64,000 nucleotides of DNA from Kitasatospora sp. A2-31 (GTDB taxonomy: Bacteria; Actinomycetota; Actinomycetes; Streptomycetales; Streptomycetaceae). Of the stretch, positions 1 through 8,290 are shown piece by piece. Position 1 is the stretch's first letter. Every line of letters starts with the position of its first letter. Under the pieces are notes generated by a model. It worked only from the letters and a program-made list of their open reading frames with translations, was not told where the DNA came from and did not search any database. The stretch covers positions 337,948 to 401,947 of the forward strand of contig NZ_JAKNTA010000008.1 of NCBI RefSeq assembly GCF_022288725.1. The letters are read 5' to 3'. The translations under genes were made by a program, and so were the position numbers.

Positions 1-617
1 CGCCGTACTCGCCCGAGGTGGACGAGGCCGACCCGGCCACCGCGGAGCCGCCCGCGATGCGCTGGCCGCTCTGGGTGCTGGCCCTCCCCACCATGGGCCT
101 CGGCGTGCTCGGCCTGCGTTCCGCCTGGCTGCCCGCGCTGCTGGACGGCGGCTCGCTGCGCCCCTCGCCCGTCACCGCCGTGATCGGCACCGGCCTCGCG
201 GTGATCGGCGCACTGCTGGCGTACGGGGCCTGGCGCTCCGCCACCGCGCGGGTCGCGGCCGGCCGCCCCGAGCCGGCCGACGCGGGACGGGTGCCCGAGC
301 AGGCCGGAGCCCCGGCCGCCGAGGTGATCGTCGGTGACCCCGGGCGTGCCCTGCTCGGCCCGCTGTTCGGTCCGGCCCGGCACGGCTTCGGCGTCGACCG
401 GCTCTACAGCGCGCTGTTCGTCCGCCCGGTGGCCGCCGCCGCGCAGCTGGTCCGCTTCCTCGACCGCGAGGTCATCGAGACCTACGTGCGCGGCAGCGGG
501 CTCGGCGCCAACCTGCTCGGCCGGGCCGTCCGGCTCGCGCAGACGGGCAACGCGCAGACCTACCTCAGCGCCCTGCTCGCCGGCGTCGTCCTGCTGGCCG
601 TCCTGGTGGCGGTGTAG
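1..617 (+). CDS. nuoL: NADH-quinone oxidoreductase subunit L, C-terminal part (5' truncated by window edge)
   Basis: The reading frame is open from the window edge (codon phase from base 3) and stops at 617; no start codon belongs to it here. The piece carries the last hydrophobic helices of a proton-pumping antiporter-like subunit: a membrane segment around LPTMGLGVLGL, another around VTAVIGTGLAVIGALLAYGAW, then the amphipathic stretch FGVDRLYSALFVRP and a closing helix LSALLAGVVLLAVLVAV. This is the expected end of NuoL, a membrane-arm subunit of respiratory complex I that translocates protons while NADH is oxidised and menaquinone reduced. It lies directly before nuoM and nuoN on the same strand, the canonical L-M-N order. 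Identification rests on context as much as on the partial sequence. Confidence 0.9.
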   Translation, partial: PYSPEVDEADPATAEPPAMRWPLWVLALPTMGLGVLGLRSAWLPALLDGGSLRPSPVTAVIGTGLAVIGALLAYGAWRSATARVAAGRPEPADAGRVPEQAGAPAAEVIVGDPGRALLGPLFGPARHGFGVDRLYSALFVRPVAAAAQLVRFLDREVIETYVRGSGLGANLLGRAVRLAQTGNAQTYLSALLAGVVLLAVLVAV

Positions 618-689
618 CCGGATGCCCCGCCCCGCCCCGCCGGTCCCCCCGATGTCCACCGCCGCCCGTACCGCCCGTAGGAGCCCCCG

Positions 690-2285
690 ATGAACGCAGT
701 CCTCATCGCCCTCCTGCTGCTGCCGCTGGCCGGCGCCGCGCTGACCCTGGCGCCGGTGTTCGGCGCCGACGCGGCCGTCGCCGACCGGCGCGCGCTCCGG
801 CTGAACAGCGCCGTCACCGGTGCCGTGCTCGTGCTGACCGTCGTGCTGGCGGCCGGCTTCGACCACGACGAGCCCGCCCGGATGCAGGCCACCACGGACG
901 TGTCCTGGATCCCGGCCATCGGCGTCCGGTTCCACCTCGGCGTGGACGGCGTCTCGCTGCCGCTGATCGTGCTGACCTCGCTGCTCACCTTCCTCTGCGC
1001 GCTGTACTCGGAGAAGCGGCCGCCCTCGGGCGACGCCCCGGGCGGAACCCCCGGTGCGGGCCGTCCGTCGGCGCCCCGTCCGTCGGCGCAGTCCTTCGTC
1101 GGGCTGTTCCTCCTCCTCGAGGTGGGCATGCTCGCCACCTTCGCGGTGCTGGACCTGCTGCTCTTCTTCCTGGCCTTCGAGATCGTGCTGATCCCGATGT
1201 ACTTCCTGATCGCCCGCTGGGGGAGCGGCGCGAAGGTGCCGGCCGCCAACCGGTTCATCCTCTACACCCTGCTCGGCTCGGCCGTGATGCTGCTCGGCTT
1301 CCTGCTGGTCGGCAGCAAGGCGGGCACCTTCGACATGCAGGCCCTGGCCGCCGCGCACGGCAACGGCCTGAGCCACACGACCCAGGTGACCGCCGCCTTG
1401 GCGATCATGGTCGGCCTCGCGGTCAAGGCCCCTGCCTGGCCGCTGCACAGCTGGCTCCCGGACGCGCACACGGCGGCCCCGACCGTCGGCTCCGTCCTAC
1501 TCGCCGGCGTGCTGCTGAAGATGGGCACCTACGGCCTGGTCCGCGTCCTCCTCCCGGTCGTGCCCGACGGCACCGCGACGCTCGCCCCCTACCTGGGCGC
1601 GTTCGCCGCCGTCGGCATCGTCTACGGCTCACTGGCCTGCCTCGCGCTCGCCCGCCCCGGTTCGAAGGGCGACCTCAAGCGCCTGATCGCGTACTCCTCC
1701 GTCGGCCACATGGGCTTCGTCCTGCTGGGCATCGCCTCCCTCACGGCGGTGGGCGTCAACGGCGCGCTGTTCGCCAACATCGCCCACGGTCTGATCACCG
1801 GTCTGCTCTTCTTCGTGGTCGGTGCGCTCAAGGACCGCTACGGCACGGCGGACCTCGACACCCTGGCCGGCTCCACCGGCGGCGCGCTCTACGGGCGGGC
1901 CCCGCGGATCGGCGCCCTGCTCGCCTTCGCCGCCGTCGCCAGCCTCGGCCTGCCCGGCCTGGCCGGCTTCTGGGGCGAGCTGCTCGCGATGTTCGGCGCC
2001 TTCGACCCGGCCGCCGGTCTCTCGCGTCCCGCGTTCCTCACCTACATGGTCCTGGCCGGCCTCGGCACCCTCCTCACCGCCGCGTACCTGCTGGTCGTGG
2101 TCAAGCGCGTCTGCATGGGCGACCCGAAGCAGCCCGCCCCGGTGGCCGAGCTCGCCGACCTGCGCCCGTACGAGGCGGTCAGCTGGACGCCGCTGGCCGC
2201 GCTCACCCTGCTGGCCGGACTCTGGCCGGCGCTCCTGCTGAGCCTCTCCGAACCCGCCGTCAAGCTCCTCCTCGGGGGTGGCTGA
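690..2285 (+). CDS. nuoM: NADH-quinone oxidoreductase subunit M
   Basis: This 531-residue, highly hydrophobic Mrp-antiporter-type subunit of complex I has about 14 predicted membrane helices. Recognisable signatures are the FHLGVDGVSLPLIVLTS segment, FEIVLIPMYFLIARWG, the discontinuous-helix region AVKAPAWPLHSWLPDAHTAAP with the conserved lysine and histidine of the proton channel, and LIAYSSVGHMGFVLLGI. The ATG at 690 follows GTAGGAG. It works in the membrane arm pumping protons. One oddity is a Pro/Gly/Ala/Ser-rich insertion at about residues 109-134 between an early helix and QSFVGLFLL, which most NuoM proteins lack; it would sit in a loop. The gene is nearly contiguous with nuoN (2-bp gap), so the two are co-transcribed. 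Confidence 0.97.
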   Translation: MNAVLIALLLLPLAGAALTLAPVFGADAAVADRRALRLNSAVTGAVLVLTVVLAAGFDHDEPARMQATTDVSWIPAIGVRFHLGVDGVSLPLIVLTSLLTFLCALYSEKRPPSGDAPGGTPGAGRPSAPRPSAQSFVGLFLLLEVGMLATFAVLDLLLFFLAFEIVLIPMYFLIARWGSGAKVPAANRFILYTLLGSAVMLLGFLLVGSKAGTFDMQALAAAHGNGLSHTTQVTAALAIMVGLAVKAPAWPLHSWLPDAHTAAPTVGSVLLAGVLLKMGTYGLVRVLLPVVPDGTATLAPYLGAFAAVGIVYGSLACLALARPGSKGDLKRLIAYSSVGHMGFVLLGIASLTAVGVNGALFANIAHGLITGLLFFVVGALKDRYGTADLDTLAGSTGGALYGRAPRIGALLAFAAVASLGLPGLAGFWGELLAMFGAFDPAAGLSRPAFLTYMVLAGLGTLLTAAYLLVVVKRVCMGDPKQPAPVAELADLRPYEAVSWTPLAALTLLAGLWPALLLSLSEPAVKLLLGGG

Positions 2286-2287
2286 GC

Positions 2288-3889
2288 ATGCTCGGACCCC
2301 AGCTCGCCGCACTCGGACCTCACTCCACGGGGCAGCACACTGTGACCTCCCTCGCCGTAGCCAACCCGGGCAGCCTGATCCAGTCCGTGGACTGGGTGGC
2401 GATCGCGCCCCCGCTGATCGCCGCCGTGGCCGCCCTCGCGGTGCTGGTCACCGACCTCTTCCTGCCCGAGCGCCACAAGAGGCTCCTCGGCCTGCTCGCC
2501 GCGGCCGGACTCGCCCTCGCGCTCATCTCGCTCCTCCCGCTCACCGGGGGGTCGCCCCGGGTGACGTTCTGTGCGCAGAACGTAACAGGCGCCACTGACA
2601 ACGCCGGCTGCTCCTACGTCGCCGACCACTTCGCCCTGGTCTTCCAGCTGCTCGCGCTCGGCGGCGCACTGATCGCCGCGCTGCTCTCGGTGCACACCGT
2701 CGAGGACGAGAAGCTGCCCGGCGGCGAGTACTGGTTCCTGCTGCTCTCCAGCGCCACCGGCGCCGCCCTGCTGCCCGCCTCCCGCGACCTCGCCACCCTG
2801 GTGATCGCCCTGGAGGTGGCCTCGCTGCCGGCCTTCGCGCTGGTCGCGCTGCGCCGGGACGGCCGGGGTGCCGAGGCCGCGCTCAAGTTCTTCCTCACCT
2901 CCGTCACCGCCACCGCCGTGATGCTGCTCGGCGTCGGGTTCGTCTACGCCGCCGCCGGCAACCTCCACCTCGGCGCGGTGGCCGAGGGCCTGGCGCACGC
3001 TCCGGCCCAGCTGAAGCCGCTGGCCGAGGTCGGCGCGGTGCTCACCCTGGTCGGCTTCGCCTTCAAGGTCGCCGCCGTCCCGTTCCACTTCTGGGTGCCC
3101 GACACCTACACGGGCGCCCCGCTGCCGGTGGCCGGCTACCTCTCGGTCGTCGGCAAGGCGGCCGGCCTGTCCGGCCTGGCGCTGGTCACCGTGATCGCGT
3201 TCCGGCCGTACGCGCACACCTGGGGCCTGGTGCTCGCGGTGCTGGCCGCCGCCACCATGACGGTCGGCAACGCGGGCGCGCTGCGCCAGCGGTTCGACAC
3301 CCGGTACAGCGCCGTCCGGCTGCTCGCCTGGTCCTCGGTCGGCCAGGCCGGCTACCTGCTGGTCCCGCTGGCCGCCGCCGGGTACGCGCCCACCGGCACC
3401 GACCCGCTGGGCGCCACCGCGGCGTACGCGCTGATCTACGGCGTGGTGAACCTGGGCGCCTTCGGCGTGGTCGCCGCCGTCGGCCGGCGGGCCGGGACCA
3501 GCGTCGACGACTTCCGCGGCCTGTTCGCCCGCCGGCGCTGGACCGCCCTGGCGCTCGCCTTCTTCCTGCTCTGCCTGGCCGGCCTGCCGCCGGGCGTGAT
3601 CGGCCTGTTCGGCAAGGTCGTGGTGTTCCGCGCCGCGGTCGACGCCGGGCTGGGCTGGCTGGCCGTGGTGATGGCCGTCAACGTGGTCGTGGCGCTCTAC
3701 TACTACCTGCTCTGGACGGCGCGGCTGTTCGCTCCGGTGGCGGCCGGGGAGCCGGTCGGCGAGGCTGTCACCGAGCGCCGGCTCCCGGTCCCGCTCGCGG
3801 CCACGCTCGGACTCACCGCCTCCGCGGCCGTGGTGCTCTCGGTGGCCCCGGAGCTCGTCCTCCAGGTCGTCGGCGGCACCCTGTTCTGA
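2288..3889 (+). CDS. nuoN: NADH-quinone oxidoreductase subunit N
   Basis: This is the third antiporter-like membrane subunit of complex I (533 residues from the ATG at 2288). Family features are the VASLPAFALVALRRDG segment, FKVAAVPFHFWVPDTYTGAPLPVAGYLS with the channel lysine and the HFWVPD motif, and LLAWSSVGQAGYLLVPLAA. It is the distal proton pump of the membrane arm and closes the nuo operon. A second in-frame start, GTG at 2342, would remove 18 residues that look unlike a membrane N-terminus, so the true start is uncertain. A 158-bp gap separates it from htpX. From memory, S. coelicolor has a second, incomplete nuo locus ending nuoL-M-N-htpX; the neighbour suggests this may be that copy, but the window cannot prove it. 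Confidence 0.96.
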   Translation: MLGPQLAALGPHSTGQHTVTSLAVANPGSLIQSVDWVAIAPPLIAAVAALAVLVTDLFLPERHKRLLGLLAAAGLALALISLLPLTGGSPRVTFCAQNVTGATDNAGCSYVADHFALVFQLLALGGALIAALLSVHTVEDEKLPGGEYWFLLLSSATGAALLPASRDLATLVIALEVASLPAFALVALRRDGRGAEAALKFFLTSVTATAVMLLGVGFVYAAAGNLHLGAVAEGLAHAPAQLKPLAEVGAVLTLVGFAFKVAAVPFHFWVPDTYTGAPLPVAGYLSVVGKAAGLSGLALVTVIAFRPYAHTWGLVLAVLAAATMTVGNAGALRQRFDTRYSAVRLLAWSSVGQAGYLLVPLAAAGYAPTGTDPLGATAAYALIYGVVNLGAFGVVAAVGRRAGTSVDDFRGLFARRRWTALALAFFLLCLAGLPPGVIGLFGKVVVFRAAVDAGLGWLAVVMAVNVVVALYYYLLWTARLFAPVAAGEPVGEAVTERRLPVPLAATLGLTASAAVVLSVAPELVLQVVGGTLF

Positions 3890-4047
3890 CCTCCGCCGGC
3901 CGGGCCCGCCCCGGCCGGCCCCGGTGGGTGCGGTGCGGCGGTCACCGGCGAGGTCACAAGGGAACAAGGCCCACGGCCCCACCCGTTGAGCGGGCAGAGG
4001 GACGAGGCAGAGAGGGCTTCCCCACCGCACCATTGGAGGGCCTTGCC

Positions 4048-4911
4048 GTGCACCGCCGGCACAACGGACTGAGGACCGCCGCACTGCTCGGCGGCCTCTC
4101 GGCACTGATCCTGCTGATCGGCAGCCTCTTCGGCCGCACCGGATTCGTGATCGCCCTGGTGGTGGCCCTCGGCACCAACGCCTACGCGTACTGGAACAGC
4201 GACAAGCTCGCGCTGCGCGCGATGCGGGCCCGCCCGGTGAGCGAGATCGAGGCGCCCCGGCTCTACCGGATCGTCCGCGAGCTCTCCACCTCCGCCCGGC
4301 AGCCGATGCCCCGGCTCTACATCTCGCCCACCCCGGCGCCGAACGCCTTCGCCACCGGCCGCAACCCGCGCAACGCGGCGGTCTGCTGCACCGACGGCAT
4401 CCTGCAACTGCTGGACGAGCGCGAGCTGCGGGGCGTGATCGGGCACGAGCTGAGCCACGTCTACAACCGGGACATCCTGATCTCCTCGGTCGCCGGGGCG
4501 CTCGCCTCGGTGGTGATGTTCCTGGTGAACTTCGCCTGGCTGATCCCGTTCGGACGCAGCGAGGACGACGACGGGCCCGGTCTGTTCGGGACGCTCGCGA
4601 TCATGATCCTCGGGCCGCTGGCGGCCTCGCTGATCCAGCTGGCCGTCAGCCGTTCCCGCGAGTACCAGGCCGACGCCGACGGCGCCCGGATCACCGGGGA
4701 CCCGCTCGCCCTGGCGAGCGCGCTGCGGAAGCTGGAGGCCGGCACCCGGCAGCTGCCGCTGCCGCCCGAGCCGCAGCTCCAGACGGCCAGCCACATGATG
4801 ATCGCCAGCCCGTTCCGGCCGGGCGAGGCCGGCGCCCGGCTGTTTTCGACGCACCCGCCGATGGCGGAGCGGATCGCCCGGCTGGAGCAGATGGCCGGCT
4901 ACCGGCGCTGA
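4048..4911 (+). CDS. htpX: Zinc metalloprotease HtpX homolog (M48 family)
   Basis: Membrane-bound zinc protease of 287 residues, the usual length for HtpX. The GTG at 4048 is chosen because GGAGG lies at 4035-4039 and the protein then begins MHRRHNGLRTAALLGG, the family's normal start; the open frame extends further upstream without a better site. Two N-terminal membrane helices are followed by the catalytic motif GVIGHELSHVYNRD (HExxH), a second helix pair around residues 150-195, and the third zinc ligand region SRSREYQADADGA. The C-terminal STHPPMAERIARLE is also typical. HtpX degrades damaged or misfolded membrane proteins during envelope stress. It stands alone after nuoN, and the next gene downstream is convergent. 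Confidence 0.95.
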   Translation: MHRRHNGLRTAALLGGLSALILLIGSLFGRTGFVIALVVALGTNAYAYWNSDKLALRAMRARPVSEIEAPRLYRIVRELSTSARQPMPRLYISPTPAPNAFATGRNPRNAAVCCTDGILQLLDERELRGVIGHELSHVYNRDILISSVAGALASVVMFLVNFAWLIPFGRSEDDDGPGLFGTLAIMILGPLAASLIQLAVSRSREYQADADGARITGDPLALASALRKLEAGTRQLPLPPEPQLQTASHMMIASPFRPGEAGARLFSTHPPMAERIARLEQMAGYRR

Positions 4912-5011
4912 ACGCCCGCCACCCGCGCCCGGCCCACCCGCGCCCCGCCACCCGCACCCGGCCCACCCGCCGCGGCCGGGGGGCCGGGCGGGCCCGGGGG
5001 CGGTTCCGGGT

Positions 5012-6469
5012 TCAGCCGGCGGCGGTCTCCTCGTACGCCCGGCGCAGCCGGTGGACGCCCTCGGCGGCGTGCGCGGGGCTGTCCACCCCGGCGTAGCTCA
5101 GCCGCAGGTGCGGGGCCGGCGGCTCGGCCGCGTAGTAGGGGCGGCCGGGGGCGACCAGGACACCGGCCCGGAGCGCGGCGGCGGCGAGCGCTGTCTCGTC
5201 GGTGCCGTCGGGCAGCCGGAGCCAGAGGTGGTAGCCGCCCGGCCGGTACGCGCCGAGCAGACCGGGGAGCTCGCGGCGCAGCGCGGCGATGGTGGCGGTC
5301 CGGCGGTCGCGCAGCTCGGCGCCGAGCGTGCGCAGGTGGCGGGCCCAGCCGGGGTCGGCGACCAGCTCCAGCGCGGCCTCCTGGAGCGGCCGGGAGACGA
5401 AGAAGCTGTCCACCACCTGGGTGGCCCGCAGCCGCTGGCGGGCGGGACCGCGGGCGGTGAGTGCGCCGACCCGGAGGTTGGGCGAGGCCGCCTTGGTGAG
5501 CGAGCGCAGGTGGACCACCACGCCGTCCGGGTCGTCGGCGGCGAGCGGGCGGGGCAGCGCGGGGGAGTCGGAGTGCACCAGGCGGCGGGCGAAGTCGTCC
5601 TCGACCACGAAGGCGCCGGCGGTCCGGGCGATCCGCAGCACCTCTGCCCGCCGCTCGGCCGAGAGCACCGCGCCGGTCGGGTTCTGGAACAGCGGCTGGC
5701 AGACGAAGAGCCTCGCCCGGGTGGCGTCGAAGGCCGCCGCCAGCAGGTCGGTGCGCACGCCGTCCGCGTCGACCGGCACCGGTACCACCCGGAGTCCGGC
5801 GGCCCGGGCGGCGGCCAGGGTGCCGGGGTAGGTCGGGGACTCGACCAGGACGGGGGCGCCGGGGGCGACCAGCGAGCGCAGGGCCACGGTCAGCGCGCTC
5901 TGGCCGCCGGCGGTGATCAGCACGTCCCCCGCGTCGAGCGGCCCGCCGTTGCCGCCGATGTCGCGGGCGAACCAGCCGCGCAGTTCGGTCAGACCCTCCA
6001 CCGGCGGGCGGTCCCAGGCGCCGGGGCGCCGTCCGGCCCGGGCCAGTGCGGCGGCCAGCAGGCGCTCCGGCAGCAGCGAGGCGTGGGGGTAGCCGCCGGT
6101 GAGGTCGACGACCCCGGGCGCGGGGACGTTCAGGGTGGCGAGCAGCGGCTCCGCCGCGGGGGTGCGCGGGCCGTCGGCGCTCAGCGCCACCTCCTGCCAG
6201 GAGAGGTCGCCGGAACGCCCCGGCGGCGGGGCGGTGGCGGGCGCGGTGGGCGGGGCGAAGGCGGCGGCGCGGAAGACCCCGGCGCCCGGCCGGGAGACCA
6301 CCAGGCCCTCGGCGGCCAGCACGGCGATCGCCCGGGAGACCGTCACCGGGCTGACCTGGTGGCGCTCGACCAGCGCCCGGCTGGACGGCAGCTTCCGCCC
6401 CTCCGGATAGCGCTCCACTTCCCGTCGGAGGATGTCGGCGAGTCCGGTGACGCTGCTACGCTCGTTCAT
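5012..6469 (-). CDS. MocR-family (GntR + aminotransferase) PLP-dependent transcriptional regulator
   Basis: 485 residues with the two-domain MocR architecture. Residues about 5-70 form a GntR winged helix (LADILRREVERYPEGRKLPSSRALVERHQVSPVTVSRAIAVL read in parts), and residues about 120-480 form a class I aminotransferase fold. The PLP lysine lies in SLTKAASPNLRVG, and the PLP-contact motif is VCQPLFQNPTGAV. MocR proteins use bound PLP and amino ligands as effector sensors rather than as enzymes. It is divergent from a DMT-family exporter and their start codons overlap, so the exporter is the likely target. Direct GATAGC repeats sit just upstream. The effector cannot be read from the sequence; amine or amino-acid export is a guess. 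Confidence 0.93.
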   Translation of the reverse strand: MNERSSVTGLADILRREVERYPEGRKLPSSRALVERHQVSPVTVSRAIAVLAAEGLVVSRPGAGVFRAAAFAPPTAPATAPPPGRSGDLSWQEVALSADGPRTPAAEPLLATLNVPAPGVVDLTGGYPHASLLPERLLAAALARAGRRPGAWDRPPVEGLTELRGWFARDIGGNGGPLDAGDVLITAGGQSALTVALRSLVAPGAPVLVESPTYPGTLAAARAAGLRVVPVPVDADGVRTDLLAAAFDATRARLFVCQPLFQNPTGAVLSAERRAEVLRIARTAGAFVVEDDFARRLVHSDSPALPRPLAADDPDGVVVHLRSLTKAASPNLRVGALTARGPARQRLRATQVVDSFFVSRPLQEAALELVADPGWARHLRTLGAELRDRRTATIAALRRELPGLLGAYRPGGYHLWLRLPDGTDETALAAAALRAGVLVAPGRPYYAAEPPAPHLRLSYAGVDSPAHAAEGVHRLRRAYEETAAG

Positions 6470-7469
6470 GACGGCACAAGATAGCGCTACTCAGTCCCTC
6501 GCGATAGCACCCGAGCAGCCGGCGCCTGCCCCCGGAGCCCGCGCTGCCGACGGCGCCCCCAGCCGCAGCCGCTCCTCCCGCGTCAGCGGCTCCTCCCGCG
6601 GCGGCCGTTCCCCCAGGAGCTCCGGCACCGTGCTGGCCGGGCTCGGGGTGCTCTCCTTCTCGTTCAGCTTCCCGGCCACCGCCTGGGCCCTGAGCGGCTT
6701 CGGTCCGTGGACGGCCACCGGGCTGCGCGGGGTCCTCGCCGGGCTCCTCGCCGCGGTCTGCCTGGCGGCCGCCCGGGTCCCGGTCCCCGAACGCCGCCAC
6801 TGGCCCGGCCTGCTGGTGGTCTCGGCCGGCTGCGTGCTGGGCTTCCCGCTGCTCACCACGCTGGCCCTGCGGACCTCGTCGACCGCGCACTCGGCCGTCG
6901 TCATCGGGGTGCTGCCGGTCGCCACCGCCTCGATCGCGGCACTGCGGACCGGCCGGCGGCCGTCCCGGGCCTTCTGGGGCGCGGCGCTGACGGGGGCGGC
7001 GGCGGTACTGACGTTCACCCTGATGCAGAGTCACGGCCGGCCGACCCTCGCGGACCTCTACCTGTTCGCCGCGCTGCTGGTCTGCGCCGCCGGGTACGCG
7101 GAGGGCGGGCGGATCTCCCGGGAGCTGCCGGGGTGGCAGGTGATCGGCTGGGCGGTGGTCGCGGCGCTGCCGGTCACGGTGCTGACCACCGCACTGGCGC
7201 TGCCCGCGGAGCCGGTCCACCCGGGTGCGAAGGCGGTGGCGGGGCTGGCGTACACGGCGGTGGTGTCGCAGTTCGGCGGGTTCGTGGTCTGGTACCGGGG
7301 GATGGCGGCGATCGGCGTGCCGAAGGCCAGCCAACTCCAGCTCGCGCAGCCGCTGCTGACGCTGGTCTGGTCGGTGCTCCTGCTGGGCGAGGAGCTGCCG
7401 GCTGCGGCGCCGGTCACGGCGGTGGTGGTACTGGTCTGCATCGCGGTCACCCAGCGCGCCCGCAGCTGA
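6468..7469 (+). CDS. DMT-superfamily (EamA) transporter
   Basis: Ten-helix drug/metabolite transporter with two EamA halves. Visible landmarks are a first helix LAGLGVLSFSFSFPATAWAL, TLALRTSSTAHSAVVIGVLPVATA, and in the second half VVSQFGGFVVWYRGMAAIGVPKASQL followed by LAQPLLTLVWSVLLLGEELP. It probably exports an amino acid or related metabolite. The ATG at 6468 gives 333 residues but overlaps the divergent MocR start codon, adds about 54 Ser/Arg/Pro-rich residues before the first helix, and would translate through the likely operator. A GTG at 6630 preceded by AGGAG at 6615-6619 gives a normal-length 279-residue EamA protein and may be the real start. The divergent MocR gene is its probable regulator. 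Confidence 0.88.
   Translation: MTAQDSATQSLAIAPEQPAPAPGARAADGAPSRSRSSRVSGSSRGGRSPRSSGTVLAGLGVLSFSFSFPATAWALSGFGPWTATGLRGVLAGLLAAVCLAAARVPVPERRHWPGLLVVSAGCVLGFPLLTTLALRTSSTAHSAVVIGVLPVATASIAALRTGRRPSRAFWGAALTGAAAVLTFTLMQSHGRPTLADLYLFAALLVCAAGYAEGGRISRELPGWQVIGWAVVAALPVTVLTTALALPAEPVHPGAKAVAGLAYTAVVSQFGGFVVWYRGMAAIGVPKASQLQLAQPLLTLVWSVLLLGEELPAAAPVTAVVVLVCIAVTQRARS
6480..6508. promoter_or_regulatory. Candidate MocR operator: direct GATAGC repeats with embedded palindrome
   Basis: GATAGCGC (from 6480) and GATAGCAC (from 6503) are direct repeats 23 bp apart, about two helical turns. The first contains the perfect palindrome TAGCGCTA at 6482-6489. MocR regulators typically bind direct repeats between divergent genes. 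The site falls just outside the MocR start codon and inside the nominal 5' end of the exporter frame. That arrangement argues that exporter translation may begin downstream. Inference only. Confidence 0.45.
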
Positions 7470-7495
7470 GGCCGGGACGGCCGCCGCGCCCGCGC

Positions 7496-7536
7496 CCGCG
7501 CCCGCACCCGCACCCGGGCACCGGGTGCGGGCGCGG
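7496..7536. terminator. Bidirectional hairpin between convergent genes
   Basis: CCGCGCCCGCACCCG (7496-7510) pairs perfectly with CGGGTGCGGGCGCGG (7522-7536) around an 11-base loop. It lies between the convergent ends of the DMT transporter (7469) and the small membrane protein (7552). No clear T-tract is present, as is common in streptomycete terminators. Confidence 0.6.
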
Positions 7537-7551
7537 CGCGGTGGCGGACGG

Positions 7552-8016
7552 TCAGGTGTTCTCGGGGCGGTAGACGCAGAGCGCCCAGATGATGAAGACG
7601 TCCGCCGCGATCACGATGATCGACCAGAACGGGTAGTACGGGAGGTCGAGGAAGTTCTCCAGGGCGCTCAGCGCGACGACCGCGACGGCGGCCCAGCGGG
7701 CCCAGCGGGCGCCCGAGAGGAGGAAGCCACCGATCAGGGCGACCACCGCGCCGATGATGACGTGGACCCAGCCCCACCCGGTGAGGTCGAAGCGGAACAC
7801 GTAGCGCGGGGTGGTGAGGAAGACGTCGTCGTCGGCGATCGCCATGATGCCGCGGAAGGCCTCGAAGAAGCCGTTGATCAGCATCAGGACACCGGCGAAG
7901 ACGACCAGCCCGGGGGCCCACTCGCCGAACCGGTTGACCGAGGTCGGCGGCGGTGGCTGCCCGGTGCCGGAGCGCCAGGGCGGGGGTTGGTCGGGGGTGG
8001 GCGACGCGCTGCTCAT
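7552..8016 (-). CDS. Small four-helix membrane protein (DUF7144-like)
   Basis: 154 residues from the ATG at 8016, which has CTCCTCC (GGAGGAG on the coding strand) just upstream at 8021-8027; the open frame continues further but without a site this good. After a Pro-rich cytoplasmic N-terminus there are four hydrophobic segments: LVVFAGVLMLINGFFEAFRG, GWGWVHVIIGAVVALIGGFL, WARWAAVAVVALSALENFL and FWSIIVIAADVFIIWALCVY. This is the pattern of a widespread actinobacterial membrane family whose function is unknown to me. It is divergent from ctaD, with 274 bp between the two starts, so a shared regulatory region is possible. No enzymatic motif is visible. Confidence 0.85.
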   Translation of the reverse strand: MSSASPTPDQPPPWRSGTGQPPPPTSVNRFGEWAPGLVVFAGVLMLINGFFEAFRGIMAIADDDVFLTTPRYVFRFDLTGWGWVHVIIGAVVALIGGFLLSGARWARWAAVAVVALSALENFLDLPYYPFWSIIVIAADVFIIWALCVYRPENT

Positions 8017-8170
8017 GGTGCTCCTCCTGGGCCGTGCGCCGGGGCCGTGGGTGCGGCCGCACGGAGGCGACGCGCCGGGGCCCGGAACGGGCGTACGGAA
8101 AGGCGTTCGGACTTCGACCGTCCGCCGAACCCGGGCGCCGGGCAATCGGGCGCACCTGTTCGGGTGACGG

Positions 8171-8226
8171 GCTCCGCGCGCCGCCGGGGCGCGCGGAGCG
8201 GGACTGGTAGTGGTTGTGCGACCACT
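8171..8226. promoter_or_regulatory. Hairpin and inverted repeat in the ctaD 5' region
   Basis: GCTCCGCGCGCC (8171-8182) and GGCGCGCGGAGC (8188-8199) form a perfect 12-bp stem. Ten bases later AGTGGT (8209-8214) and ACCACT (8221-8226) form a second inverted repeat with a 6-bp spacer. Both lie in the 274-bp region between divergent starts. A regulator site or leader structure for the stand-alone oxidase gene is plausible. Confidence 0.35.
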
Positions 8227-8290
8227 GTCCGGGCCCGGTCCGCCCGCTCCGGCGGGGCCGCCGCCCGGCCCGAGCACGGAGGCGCGCCGC

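Noticed and set aside
2042..4105. Very long antisense open frames (for example opposite nuoMN, ctaD, kdpD, rpoB)
   Set aside because: They are GC-composition shadows with Arg/Gly/Gln-rich translations and no domain motifs or ribosome sites.
4912..5011. Small gene or strong terminator between htpX and the MocR gene
   Set aside because: The 100 bp are C/G-repetitive with only loose dyads; a terminator is likely but I could not define clean arms.
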